From JBFLVN01 sp040758475 (GTDB lineage: Bacteria; JAGRBM01), in contig JBFLVN010000073.1 in NCBI GenBank assembly GCA_040758475.1, forward strand, positions 1 to 14,265: a stretch of DNA of 14,265 bases, written 5' to 3'. The translations under genes were made by a program, and so were the position numbers. The notes under the pieces are model-generated. The model saw nothing but the letters and a program-made list of their open reading frames with translations. It did no database searches and was not told where the DNA came from. Below are positions 1 through 6,109 of the stretch, in pieces. Numbering within the stretch: position 1 is the stretch's first letter; each line of letters starts with the position of its first letter.

Positions 1-1
1 C

Positions 2-523
2 CTCGCGGCTCTCATCCTGTTCACCCTCGGGAACTCGGCCGATTCGTTTTTTCTCCTCCGGCTCTCGAAGGCGGGCGTGGAAGATCACTGGGTCGCCGTT
101 CTGTGGGCCGCGCACAGCGCCGTCAAGATGGCGTCCACGGGAGCGGGCGGTGTTTTGTACGACCGGATCGGTGGAAGGCCGCTCATCCTCGGCGGGTGGA
201 TTCTCTATGCCGTTCTCTACGCTTGTTTCGGGTTCATCGAATCGCCAGAAACCCTCATCGCGCTCTTCCTCCTCTATGGGGTTTATTTCGGGCTTACCGA
301 GCCGGCCGAAAGGGCCTGGACGAGCGTGCTCGTTCCTCCAACGCTTCGGGGGACGGCCTACGGTTATTTGAGCGGCGCGGTAGGGTTTGCCGTGCTCCCA
401 GCCAATCTCCTCTTCGGATTTCTCTGGGAGAAATTCGGTGCCCCGGTAGCGTTTCTCACGGGAGCGGGATTCGCCCTCGCGGCATCAATCCTGCTCTGGT
501 TCGTGCGAGAGCATCACGCCTAA
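2..523 (+). CDS. MFS transporter, C-terminal part (5' end outside window)
   Basis: The frame is open from the first bases of the window to TAA at 521-523, giving about 173 residues. The start lies upstream; the GTG at 77 is internal, because homologous-looking transporter sequence (LFTLGNSADSFFLLRLS) precedes it in frame. The protein is hydrophobic with about five to six membrane spans. A basic loop near YDRIGGRPLI resembles the MFS loop motif (D-R-x-G-R-R/P). It ends in a short charged tail (FVREHHA), as expected for the last helices of an inner-membrane major facilitator. The transported substrate cannot be told from this half. The gene converges on the lipase at 596-1501, with paired hairpins between them. 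Family assignment is fairly sure; specificity is unknown. Confidence 0.8.
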   Translation, partial: LAALILFTLGNSADSFFLLRLSKAGVEDHWVAVLWAAHSAVKMASTGAGGVLYDRIGGRPLILGGWILYAVLYACFGFIESPETLIALFLLYGVYFGLTEPAERAWTSVLVPPTLRGTAYGYLSGAVGFAVLPANLLFGFLWEKFGAPVAFLTGAGFALAASILLWFVREHHA

Positions 524-529
524 AAAGAA

Positions 530-553
530 AACCGCCCCCAAGAGGGGGCGGTT
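530..553 (-). terminator. Rho-independent terminator hairpin, mainly for the lipase gene
   Basis: A perfect 10-bp stem pairs 530-539 (AACCGCCCCC) with 544-553 (GGGGGCGGTT) around a 4-base loop. The A-rich bases 522-532 become a U-run after the hairpin only when read on the minus strand, so it best fits the end of the lipase transcript. It could also slow plus-strand transcripts leaving the MFS gene, which stops 6 bases before the stem. Confidence 0.75.
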
Positions 554-565
554 CCCGCAGTTCCG

Positions 566-588
566 GACGGCCCCGCGGGGCGGCCGTC
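566..588. repeat. Second GC-rich hairpin in the convergent intergenic gap
   Basis: GACGGCC (566-572) pairs with GGCCGTC (582-588). The interior contains the palindrome GCCCCGCGGGGC (570-581), which can form an alternative stem. It lies just past the lipase stop codon and before the terminator at 530-553, with no U-run of its own. It may be an accessory part of a bidirectional termination region. Confidence 0.5.
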
Positions 589-595
589 AGAATCT

Positions 596-1501
596 CTAGT
601 AGCCTTTCTTCTGCAAATCGCTGGCGTAGCTCCGGTAGAAGCCCTTGGCGTCGAAGCCGAAGAGCCCCGTCGATCCGAAGAGGTGGTTTACCTCGTCCAG
701 GTGGTTCGCATTGAGCTTCAGGTTTCGGATCGTTCCCCAGCCGGCCGAGTTTACGCCCACAAGGCCGTCGTTGGGCTCGAAGCCAAAGAGGATGGACGTG
801 GCTGCCAGGAGCGCGTCCGTCGGATCAAGAGAAACGTTGAAGACGCTCGCGCCGCTCCAGCTCTGGTAGTAGATGCCGGGGACGTTCGTAAATTGCTGGT
901 TCCAGGAGGCGAGGTAGGCGCTCGAAAGATTGGTGAGCGCCGCCATGGCGTCCTGCGGGAGCGAGAGGTTGTTGTTTGTCACGACGCCGCCGAAGAGATC
1001 GGCCAGGGCGTTGAGGAGAGCGGTCGTAATGCCGCCAGGATTCAGATTGTTGATGAGGAGAAGGGCGAAATCCGCGCCAACGGCGCCCCGGTGCGGTGTC
1101 GCCATGCTGGTGACGCTCGCGACTTTCGTGGAGCCAAGAACTTTGGCGGCATAGCGGATGTCCAGGCCGCCCATGGAGTGGCCCAGGAGATTCACCTTGG
1201 GTTTGCCGGTGATGGCGATGATGTCTTCGATCTGGTCGGCGAGGATGTCGCCCCGGACCTGGATCGAGTTGAAGGAGGGGACTTCCGTCGCAAAAACCTT
1301 GTAGCCCTGGCCGGAAAGATCGGACTTGATCCCCCAGAAATAATCGAGGACGCCGAACATCTCGTCAAAGCCGCCAAGGCCGTGGCACAGGACGATGGGA
1401 TACTTGGTTGGGGGTGGCTTGGAACCTCCCGCTAGGGCGGACCCGCTGGCTCCAAAAGTGAGGGCGAAAAAGGCTCCGAGAATAACGGCAACACGCTTCA
1501 T
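596..1501 (-). CDS. Secreted triacylglycerol lipase, alpha/beta-hydrolase (family I-like)
   Basis: The product is 301 aa if started at the ATG at 1501, which has a strong Shine-Dalgarno (GGGAGGAGAG) 5 bases upstream and begins a signal peptide (MKRVAVILGAFFALTFG, cleavage near ALA-GG at 24/25). An in-frame extension to 1570 is unlikely. It should hydrolyse acylglycerol esters outside the cytoplasm. Visible features: oxyanion-type motif HGLGGFD (40-46), nucleophile elbow GHSMGG with Ser109, acid Asp245 in PNDGLVG, and base His267 in NHLDEVN. Asp269 in that motif and an Asp in LDPTDALL match the calcium-binding positions of Burkholderia/Pseudomonas lipases. Oddities: the elbow has Met where classic family I.1/I.2 lipases have Gln, only one Cys remains (Cys39), so the usual disulfide is absent, and no lipase foldase gene is adjacent. 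The fold and triad are clear; natural substrate is inferred. Confidence 0.88.
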   Translation of the reverse strand: MKRVAVILGAFFALTFGASGSALAGGSKPPPTKYPIVLCHGLGGFDEMFGVLDYFWGIKSDLSGQGYKVFATEVPSFNSIQVRGDILADQIEDIIAITGKPKVNLLGHSMGGLDIRYAAKVLGSTKVASVTSMATPHRGAVGADFALLLINNLNPGGITTALLNALADLFGGVVTNNNLSLPQDAMAALTNLSSAYLASWNQQFTNVPGIYYQSWSGASVFNVSLDPTDALLAATSILFGFEPNDGLVGVNSAGWGTIRNLKLNANHLDEVNHLFGSTGLFGFDAKGFYRSYASDLQKKGY

Positions 1502-1506
1502 GACGA

Positions 1507-1516
1507 CTCTCCTCCC
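1507..1516 (-). promoter_or_regulatory. Ribosome binding site of the lipase, decides its start
   Basis: On the minus strand this reads GGGAGGAGAG, 5 bases before the ATG at 1501 (core GGAGGAG 7 bases away). It favours this ATG, which begins the signal peptide, over the longer in-frame start at 1570. Confidence 0.75.
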
Positions 1517-1615
1517 GGACTGGTTGGTCCGTAAGAGAGCCAAAGTCGTGCCAGAGGGGTCGCTAGCCAACTAATTGATTTTATTGATTAATTTGTCTTG
1601 GCACGATTGCCCGAA

Positions 1616-1654
1616 TGTAACGAATCATGACATTTCGATCATTAAATCGTTACA
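1616..1654. repeat. Inverted repeat upstream of the lipase gene
   Basis: TGTAACGA (1616-1623) and TCGTTACA (1647-1654) are perfect 8-bp inverted arms around a 23-base AT-rich spacer. The site sits about 115-150 bases upstream of the lipase start codon and a few bases past the stop of the LysR remnant. No U-run follows, so a terminator is unlikely. An operator for the lipase promoter is possible, as is a mobile-element end. Function is not shown by the sequence. Confidence 0.35.
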
Positions 1655-1660
1655 CGCTGC

Positions 1661-2200
1661 TCATCCCGCCTTCCGGAATGTGAGGGAGTGCTCCATCTCC
1701 GCGGCGAGTTCGGAGATCTGGGAGCGCATCCACTGGTGGGCGGGCGAGTTATTGGTCCGCTCGTGCCAGTACATGAACACGGCGAGCTGCGGAGCGGGCA
1801 GGGGCATGGGGTGGGCGTCCACGGGGAGGAGGGGCCCTACCTGATCCACCAGCATGTCCGGAAGGACCGCTATCAGATCGGACTTGGCGATGATCCATGG
1901 CACGGCGAGGAACGAAGGAACGCGCACGGCGATGCGGCGCGAGAGGCCTTTGGCGGCCAGGGCCTGGTCGATGCCCGAGACGTCCGTACCGGGGATGTTC
2001 ACCATGACATGAGGGATCGAGAGGAATTCCTTGATCGTCAGGCGCTTCCCTACTTCGGGGTGCCCCTGGCGGACGATGCAGACCTGGAAAACATCGAGCC
2101 CTTTTTGCTTGTAGAACCCCCCAGGGACGTCCTGCTCGGGGGCCATGATGATGTCTACTTCGCCCGCTTCGAGGAGCCGAAAGGATCCAAACGGGATCAA
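1661..2200 (-). pseudogene. Truncated LysR-type regulator, substrate-binding domain only
   Basis: The frame encodes about 179 residues matching the C-terminal effector-binding domain of NodD/NahR-like LysR regulators. Diagnostic stretches in order are LLEAGEVDIIMAP, VCIVRQGHP, PHVMVNIPGTDVSGIDQAL, RRIAVRVPSFLAVPWIIA, LIAVLPDMLV and VFMYWHERTNNSPAHQWM. Family members run about 300 aa and begin with a winged helix-turn-helix. That domain and the first part of the effector domain, roughly 120-150 residues, are missing. The only possible start is a TTG at 2200, and the codon directly upstream in frame is TAA (2201-2203), so the frame is really closed there. No Shine-Dalgarno was seen. The break coincides with the AT-rich promoter of the TetR operon, suggesting that insertion or deletion removed the N-terminus. 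It is unlikely to bind DNA. Confidence 0.82.
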
Positions 2201-2248
2201 TTATGAATATATATTGACATAATGAGCATATGTTCATAATATTGCCGT
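2200..2248 (+). promoter_or_regulatory. Promoter with overlapping palindromic operator for the tetR-RND operon
   Basis: A perfect -35 TTGACA (2214-2219) is followed after 17 bases by TAATAT (2237-2242). An alternative -10, CATAAT, lies at 2235-2240 with a 15-base spacer. Symmetry elements overlie the promoter: ATTATGAA (2200-2207) with TTCATAAT (2233-2240); ATTATG (2200-2205) with CATAAT (2218-2223); and the near-palindrome ATGAGCATATGTTCAT (2222-2237, 14 of 16 bases symmetric) filling the spacer. This is the arrangement expected for autorepression by the TetR-family product just downstream. The predicted transcription start falls at or within a couple of bases of the ATG at 2249, so the mRNA may be leaderless. 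Confidence 0.65.
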
Positions 2249-2875
2249 ATGCCACGCTATGCCAGCAAAGCGCGCCAAGAAGCTGAGGAAGCCCGCCATC
2301 GCAGCGACATACTGAATGCCGCCATGCAGGTGTTCGTTGAAAAAGGCTTTCACACGGCCACCATGCGGGACGTGGCCCAAGCGGCCGAGTTTTCCGTGGG
2401 AAAGCTCTACCTTCATTTTTCGAGCAAAGAAGCGCTCTATCAGGAAATGCTCGACCAGCACTTGGCCGAACTCCTGGACCGGGTAGAGGCCGTATTGAGG
2501 GGGACAGGCCGGGCCAGGCAAAGGATCGAGGATGCGGTCCGTGAGCAACTCTCCTATTTTGAGGAGAATCCCCTGCTGCTGAAACTCTTCGTCAATGAGA
2601 CTCTCGGCTTTGAAATGCGCCTCCAGGCGCAGTTCGGGCGGGACGTAATGGCGAAGTATCAACGTTATCAGACCGGACTTGTAAAGACCTTTGAGGCTGG
2701 CCTGGCAGCGGGTGAGTTTATGGGGGCTACCAGTGAGGATCTGGCGCTCAAGCTCAGCGGAATTCTGAATGCACTCCTGACCGTGGAGGTTCAGCGGCCT
2801 GAGCCACGCCCCGCCGTTGTTCTCGCAGAAGTTGCACTCCGGCTTTTCTACGGGTCCCCACTTCCCAACCACTAA
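2249..2875 (+). CDS. TetR/AcrR-family transcriptional regulator
   Basis: At 208 aa this is the normal length for the family. The N-terminal DNA-binding domain is clear: ILNAAMQVFVEKGFHTATM, then the helix-turn-helix at about residues 38-57 (TMRDVAQAAEFSVGKLYLHF), then SSKEALYQEML. The rest is a helical ligand-binding and dimer domain with no assignable ligand. The ATG at 2249 gives the usual 20-residue lead-in and no Shine-Dalgarno is present, consistent with a leaderless message. The gene is first in an operon, 40 bases ahead of the RND exporter. By family precedent it most likely represses itself and the exporter genes through the palindromes at 2200-2240 until a ligand, perhaps the exported compound, binds. 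Family assignment is secure; the target is inferred from position. Confidence 0.93.
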   Translation: MPRYASKARQEAEEARHRSDILNAAMQVFVEKGFHTATMRDVAQAAEFSVGKLYLHFSSKEALYQEMLDQHLAELLDRVEAVLRGTGRARQRIEDAVREQLSYFEENPLLLKLFVNETLGFEMRLQAQFGRDVMAKYQRYQTGLVKTFEAGLAAGEFMGATSEDLALKLSGILNALLTVEVQRPEPRPAVVLAEVALRLFYGSPLPNH

Positions 2876-2901
2876 AAGCGAAAGCGGAATTACAAATTCG
2901 T

Positions 2902-2907
2902 AAGGAG
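2902..2907 (+). promoter_or_regulatory. Ribosome binding site of the RND exporter
   Basis: AAGGAG lies 8 bases before the ATG at 2916, in the 40-base gap after the TetR stop codon. It fixes the exporter start. No terminator or new promoter is visible in the gap, supporting co-transcription. Confidence 0.75.
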
Positions 2908-2915
2908 CATCCAAA

Positions 2916-5240
2916 ATGTTGCGGTCCTATGTTGAAGTGATCGTCCGGTATCGCGTTGCGGTGGTGGCCATCCTGGGCGTGATTTCGGTCTATCTGGGTG
3001 TGAATCTCGGGAATCTCCACGTCGAAGTAGACCCGGACAAGAATCTTCCCCAGGGCCATCCGTACATTCAAGCCCAGAACGAAATCGATGATATTTTTGG
3101 AGGGAAAAACATTGCATTGATCGGAATCGCACCGAAGAAAGGCGATATTTTTCAGCCCATCGTTCTTGAGAAAATCCAGCGAATTACTGACAACCTGCTC
3201 CTGGTTCCTGGAATCATCCGGGCCAACGTCCTTTCAATCTCCGCAAACCGGGCAAAGGATATTCTGGGGACCGAAGATGGGATGATAGTGACGCCATTCA
3301 TGGAAACGGTGCCGGCCACCGAACGGGAGATGCAAGAACTCAAGGACAAGCTCTTCCGGAATCCGTTGTTTGCTAATTCGATCTATTCCAAGGATGGGAG
3401 GACGGCTGCCATTCTGGCCGATTTCCGTTTCAATCCGGAGCTGCCTGATTTTCCTTCGATCCATAAGGCGATTGAAGAAGTCGTGCAAGACGAGCGGGAT
3501 GACTCGGTGGAGATTCATTATTCGGGATTCCCGGTAGCGGCGTCGTGGATGGCGAAATACTCGGAACGCATGGCCATCTATTTCATTATTGCCGTCATCG
3601 TCATTGGCCTAGTTCACTTCGAAGCATTCCGCACCCTTCAGGGGCTGTTTCTTCCGTTGTTAACAGCCCTGCTGGCTGTCGTGTGGGGACTCGGGTTGAT
3701 GGGAATCGTGGGTATCGCACTCGATCCCTTCAACGCCACCACGCCGATTCTGATCCTGGCCGTGGGAGCCGGGCACGCCGTTCAGATACTCAAGCGGTAT
3801 TACGAGGAATATGCCGCCTGTCAGGACAATCAGACGGCGGTGATCGAGTCTACCATCAAGGTGGGAACCGTCATGCTGACCACGGGCATCATTGCCGCGC
3901 TCGCCTTCTTTTCGCTCATGACCTTCCAGACCACGACCATCCGCACGTTTGGGCTCTTCACCGGTCTTGGCATTCTTTCAGTTCTGGTCATCGAAATGAC
4001 GATGATTCCGGCCCTGCGGGCGATGCTGCCCGCGCCGAAGCACAAGGAAGCACAGGCCGAGTCGGCCGAAAGAAAATATCTCGATGGGGCGCTCGAATGG
4101 CTTGCACCCTATGTGAGCGGTTCTGGCAGCAAGGCCATCATTGGAGCGACAGTGGTGGCCCTTGGCGCATGGGGCTACGGCACGTCCATGGTAAAGATAG
4201 ACAACAGCCTCAAGCCCTATTTCAGCCCCAAGGACCAGTTCTACCAAGACGATACCTGGCTGAATGACCGGTTTGCGGGGACCAACAGCCTTCTCTTTGT
4301 CATCGACGGCAAGGAGCCCGACAAGCTCAAGAACCCGGAAGTCCTTAAGGCCATGGAGGGCCTGCAAGATCTCCTCGGCAAGCAAGAAGCCGTCGGCAAG
4401 ACGCTATCCATTGTCGACTTCCTCAAGAAAATGAACAAAGCGATGAATGCCGATGATCCCGAATTCGAGAGAATTCCTGACTCGCAGGAGCTCATTGCCC
4501 AATACCTTTTTCTGTATTCCATCTCCGGGGGACCGGATGATTTTGATGCGTACGTGACAAAAACCTATGACAAGGCGATCATCCAGACCTTCATGAAGAA
4601 GGACAACACGGCAGTCGCTGATGAGATCATTCGAAAAGTACAGGATTACATCCCCAAGCATTTTCCGCCCGGCTATGAGGTCAAGATCGCCGGTTCGGTG
4701 GCCTCAGCCGACGCGCTCAACCACGTCATGGTGGAAGGGAAGATTCGCAACATCGCCCAGATCTGGCTCATTGTGGTTGTTCTGGCTTCGCTTGTCCTGC
4801 GCTCACTCGTCGCGGGTTTGCTTGTAACCGTCCCGCTCATTCTTGCGGTATTCGGGGAGTTTGCGGCCTTGGGGTTTTTCCGCGCCAATCTGGACATAGG
4901 AACCTCGGCCATCCTGCCCATGGCTGTGGGCATCGGCGCTGATTATGCCCTTTATTTTATCTTCCGTCTCAAAGAAGAACTCCGTAAGAGCCAGGCCTTC
5001 GATGAAGCTCTCCTTAGCACCATGCGCACGTCAGGTAAGGCGGTATTCTTCGTATCCAGCGCGATTACAGCGGGTTATCTCTGCCTGGCGCTCTCACCAT
5101 TTGGGTTCCACCGGAAATTAGGCCTTCTGGTGGCGCTGGCGATGGTCATCAGTTCCCTGGGAGCGATCACGGTACTGCCGGCATTGATCAAACACGTGCG
5201 GCCGAAGGCATTTTTTCTGAAACCGAAGAAGGACCAATAA
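2916..5240 (+). CDS. RND/MMPL-family inner-membrane exporter (COG1033-like)
   Basis: The product is 774 aa with the duplicated RND layout. TM1 is at about 14-30, followed by a large periplasmic loop starting at VDPDKNLPQGHPYIQAQNEI, and TM2-6 at about 220-370. TM7 is near 407-423, followed by a second periplasmic loop, and TM8-12 at about 610-760. It is shorter than the roughly 1000-aa drug-efflux RND pumps and resembles the MMPL/HpnN-type group that moves lipids and other hydrophobic molecules using the proton-motive force. The central helix of the second half carries GIGADYALYF with Asp676-Tyr677, the usual proton-relay position. The matching site in the first half reads GAGHAVQIL with His287 in place of Asp. 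No membrane-fusion protein is encoded nearby; instead a LolA-like protein and a beta-barrel follow, suggesting a lipid-type rather than a tripartite drug pump. Substrate is unknown. Confidence 0.9.
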   Translation: MLRSYVEVIVRYRVAVVAILGVISVYLGVNLGNLHVEVDPDKNLPQGHPYIQAQNEIDDIFGGKNIALIGIAPKKGDIFQPIVLEKIQRITDNLLLVPGIIRANVLSISANRAKDILGTEDGMIVTPFMETVPATEREMQELKDKLFRNPLFANSIYSKDGRTAAILADFRFNPELPDFPSIHKAIEEVVQDERDDSVEIHYSGFPVAASWMAKYSERMAIYFIIAVIVIGLVHFEAFRTLQGLFLPLLTALLAVVWGLGLMGIVGIALDPFNATTPILILAVGAGHAVQILKRYYEEYAACQDNQTAVIESTIKVGTVMLTTGIIAALAFFSLMTFQTTTIRTFGLFTGLGILSVLVIEMTMIPALRAMLPAPKHKEAQAESAERKYLDGALEWLAPYVSGSGSKAIIGATVVALGAWGYGTSMVKIDNSLKPYFSPKDQFYQDDTWLNDRFAGTNSLLFVIDGKEPDKLKNPEVLKAMEGLQDLLGKQEAVGKTLSIVDFLKKMNKAMNADDPEFERIPDSQELIAQYLFLYSISGGPDDFDAYVTKTYDKAIIQTFMKKDNTAVADEIIRKVQDYIPKHFPPGYEVKIAGSVASADALNHVMVEGKIRNIAQIWLIVVVLASLVLRSLVAGLLVTVPLILAVFGEFAALGFFRANLDIGTSAILPMAVGIGADYALYFIFRLKEELRKSQAFDEALLSTMRTSGKAVFFVSSAITAGYLCLALSPFGFHRKLGLLVALAMVISSLGAITVLPALIKHVRPKAFFLKPKKDQ

Positions 5241-5262
5241 ACCGGATGTCTTGCTGCTCTTG

Positions 5263-5268
5263 AGGAGG
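5263..5268 (+). promoter_or_regulatory. Ribosome binding site of the LolA-like gene, decides its start
   Basis: AGGAGG lies 6 bases before the ATG at 5275. The ATG begins a good signal peptide, so it is preferred over the in-frame TTG at 5251. Confidence 0.8.
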
Positions 5269-5274
5269 TATGCA

Positions 5275-6099
5275 ATGCGCAATTTTAGAACGGTAATGAT
5301 TGTCCTCGGCATTGGGCTCGCCGTTTCCGTGAGTCTTTCGGCTCATGCGGAGGACACTGCCCCAGATGCGGGGACACCCGACGTCACCGAAATCATGAAG
5401 AAGAACTTCATGGTCGGAAAGCTTACCGACTCTGAGTCCGGAATGACCATGGTACTCATTGATGCGAGAGGGATCCGGCGGGAGCGTAAGGTCGAGTCCT
5501 TCTCCAAGCTCCTTCCCAACGGGATCGATCAGGAGCGGGTGGCGAAATTTTTGAGCCCTCCGGACGTGCGCGGTACGGCTACCCTGACCCGGGAACACTC
5601 TGGAGGAGACGACGATATCTGGGTTTATCTTCCAGCCCTCAAGAAGGTCCGGAGGCTTGTAGCGTCGAACAAGCGAGACAGCTTCATGGGATCGGACTTC
5701 TCTTACGGAGACGTGATTACCCCGCGGGTGGAGGACTGGAATCACACGCTCGTGAAGACTGAGCCGTGTGGCGAGCACAATTGTTACGTGGTCGAGTCCG
5801 TTCCCGCGTCGGAAGACATAAAACGCAACACCGGCTACGGGAAGAGAACCCAGTGGATCCGGACTGACAATTACATGACCGTTAAAGGTGAATACGCTGA
5901 CCTTGCAGGGCGCCCTCTGAAAGAATTTAGCGCGAGCGGCCTTTTCGAGGCGGACTCAAAGCTCGGCCGCTGGATGGCGAAGTCGCTTCGGATGAAGAAT
6001 TTGCAGACAGAAGGAGTCACGGAAATTTCTTTCGATGAGATCAAGGTGAATGTGGGTGTGCCGGAAGACACATTCAGCGAACGTTACCTTAAGCGCTAG
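5275..6099 (+). CDS. Periplasmic outer-membrane lipoprotein-sorting-like protein (LolA-like fold)
   Basis: The product is 274 aa from the ATG at 5275. A signal peptide (MRNFRTVMIVLGIGLAVSV) ends at AHA-ED near 25/26, with no lipobox Cys, so a soluble periplasmic protein is expected. The mature part carries landmarks of the LolA-like family often annotated 'outer membrane lipoprotein-sorting protein': FLSPPDVRGTATL, DDIWVYLPALKKVRRL, SNKRDSFMGSDFSYGD, and later IRTDNYMTVKGEY. LolA-type half-barrels hold acyl chains, and in this setting the protein most plausibly shuttles a lipid-like substrate between the RND exporter and the outer membrane. Cys165 and Cys170 (PCGEHNC) could form a disulfide. 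It lies 34 bases after the exporter stop and 10 bases before the barrel gene, clearly in one operon. The family match is good; the cargo is inferred. Confidence 0.85.
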   Translation: MRNFRTVMIVLGIGLAVSVSLSAHAEDTAPDAGTPDVTEIMKKNFMVGKLTDSESGMTMVLIDARGIRRERKVESFSKLLPNGIDQERVAKFLSPPDVRGTATLTREHSGGDDDIWVYLPALKKVRRLVASNKRDSFMGSDFSYGDVITPRVEDWNHTLVKTEPCGEHNCYVVESVPASEDIKRNTGYGKRTQWIRTDNYMTVKGEYADLAGRPLKEFSASGLFEADSKLGRWMAKSLRMKNLQTEGVTEISFDEIKVNVGVPEDTFSERYLKR

Positions 6100-6109
6100 A
6101 ACCGTGCAG

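Noticed and set aside
77..523. Complete small MFS-like protein starting at GTG 77
   Set aside because: The same frame is open and transporter-like back to base 2, so the GTG is internal to a gene cut by the window edge.
683..1435. 250-aa plus-strand open frame across the lipase
   Set aside because: It is antisense to a gene with an intact catalytic triad and signal peptide; the composition is typical of a shadow frame.
1598..1612. TTGGCACGATTGCCC, resembling a sigma-54 promoter
   Set aside because: The GG and GC elements are too close: only one base lies between TGGCACG and TTGC instead of four.
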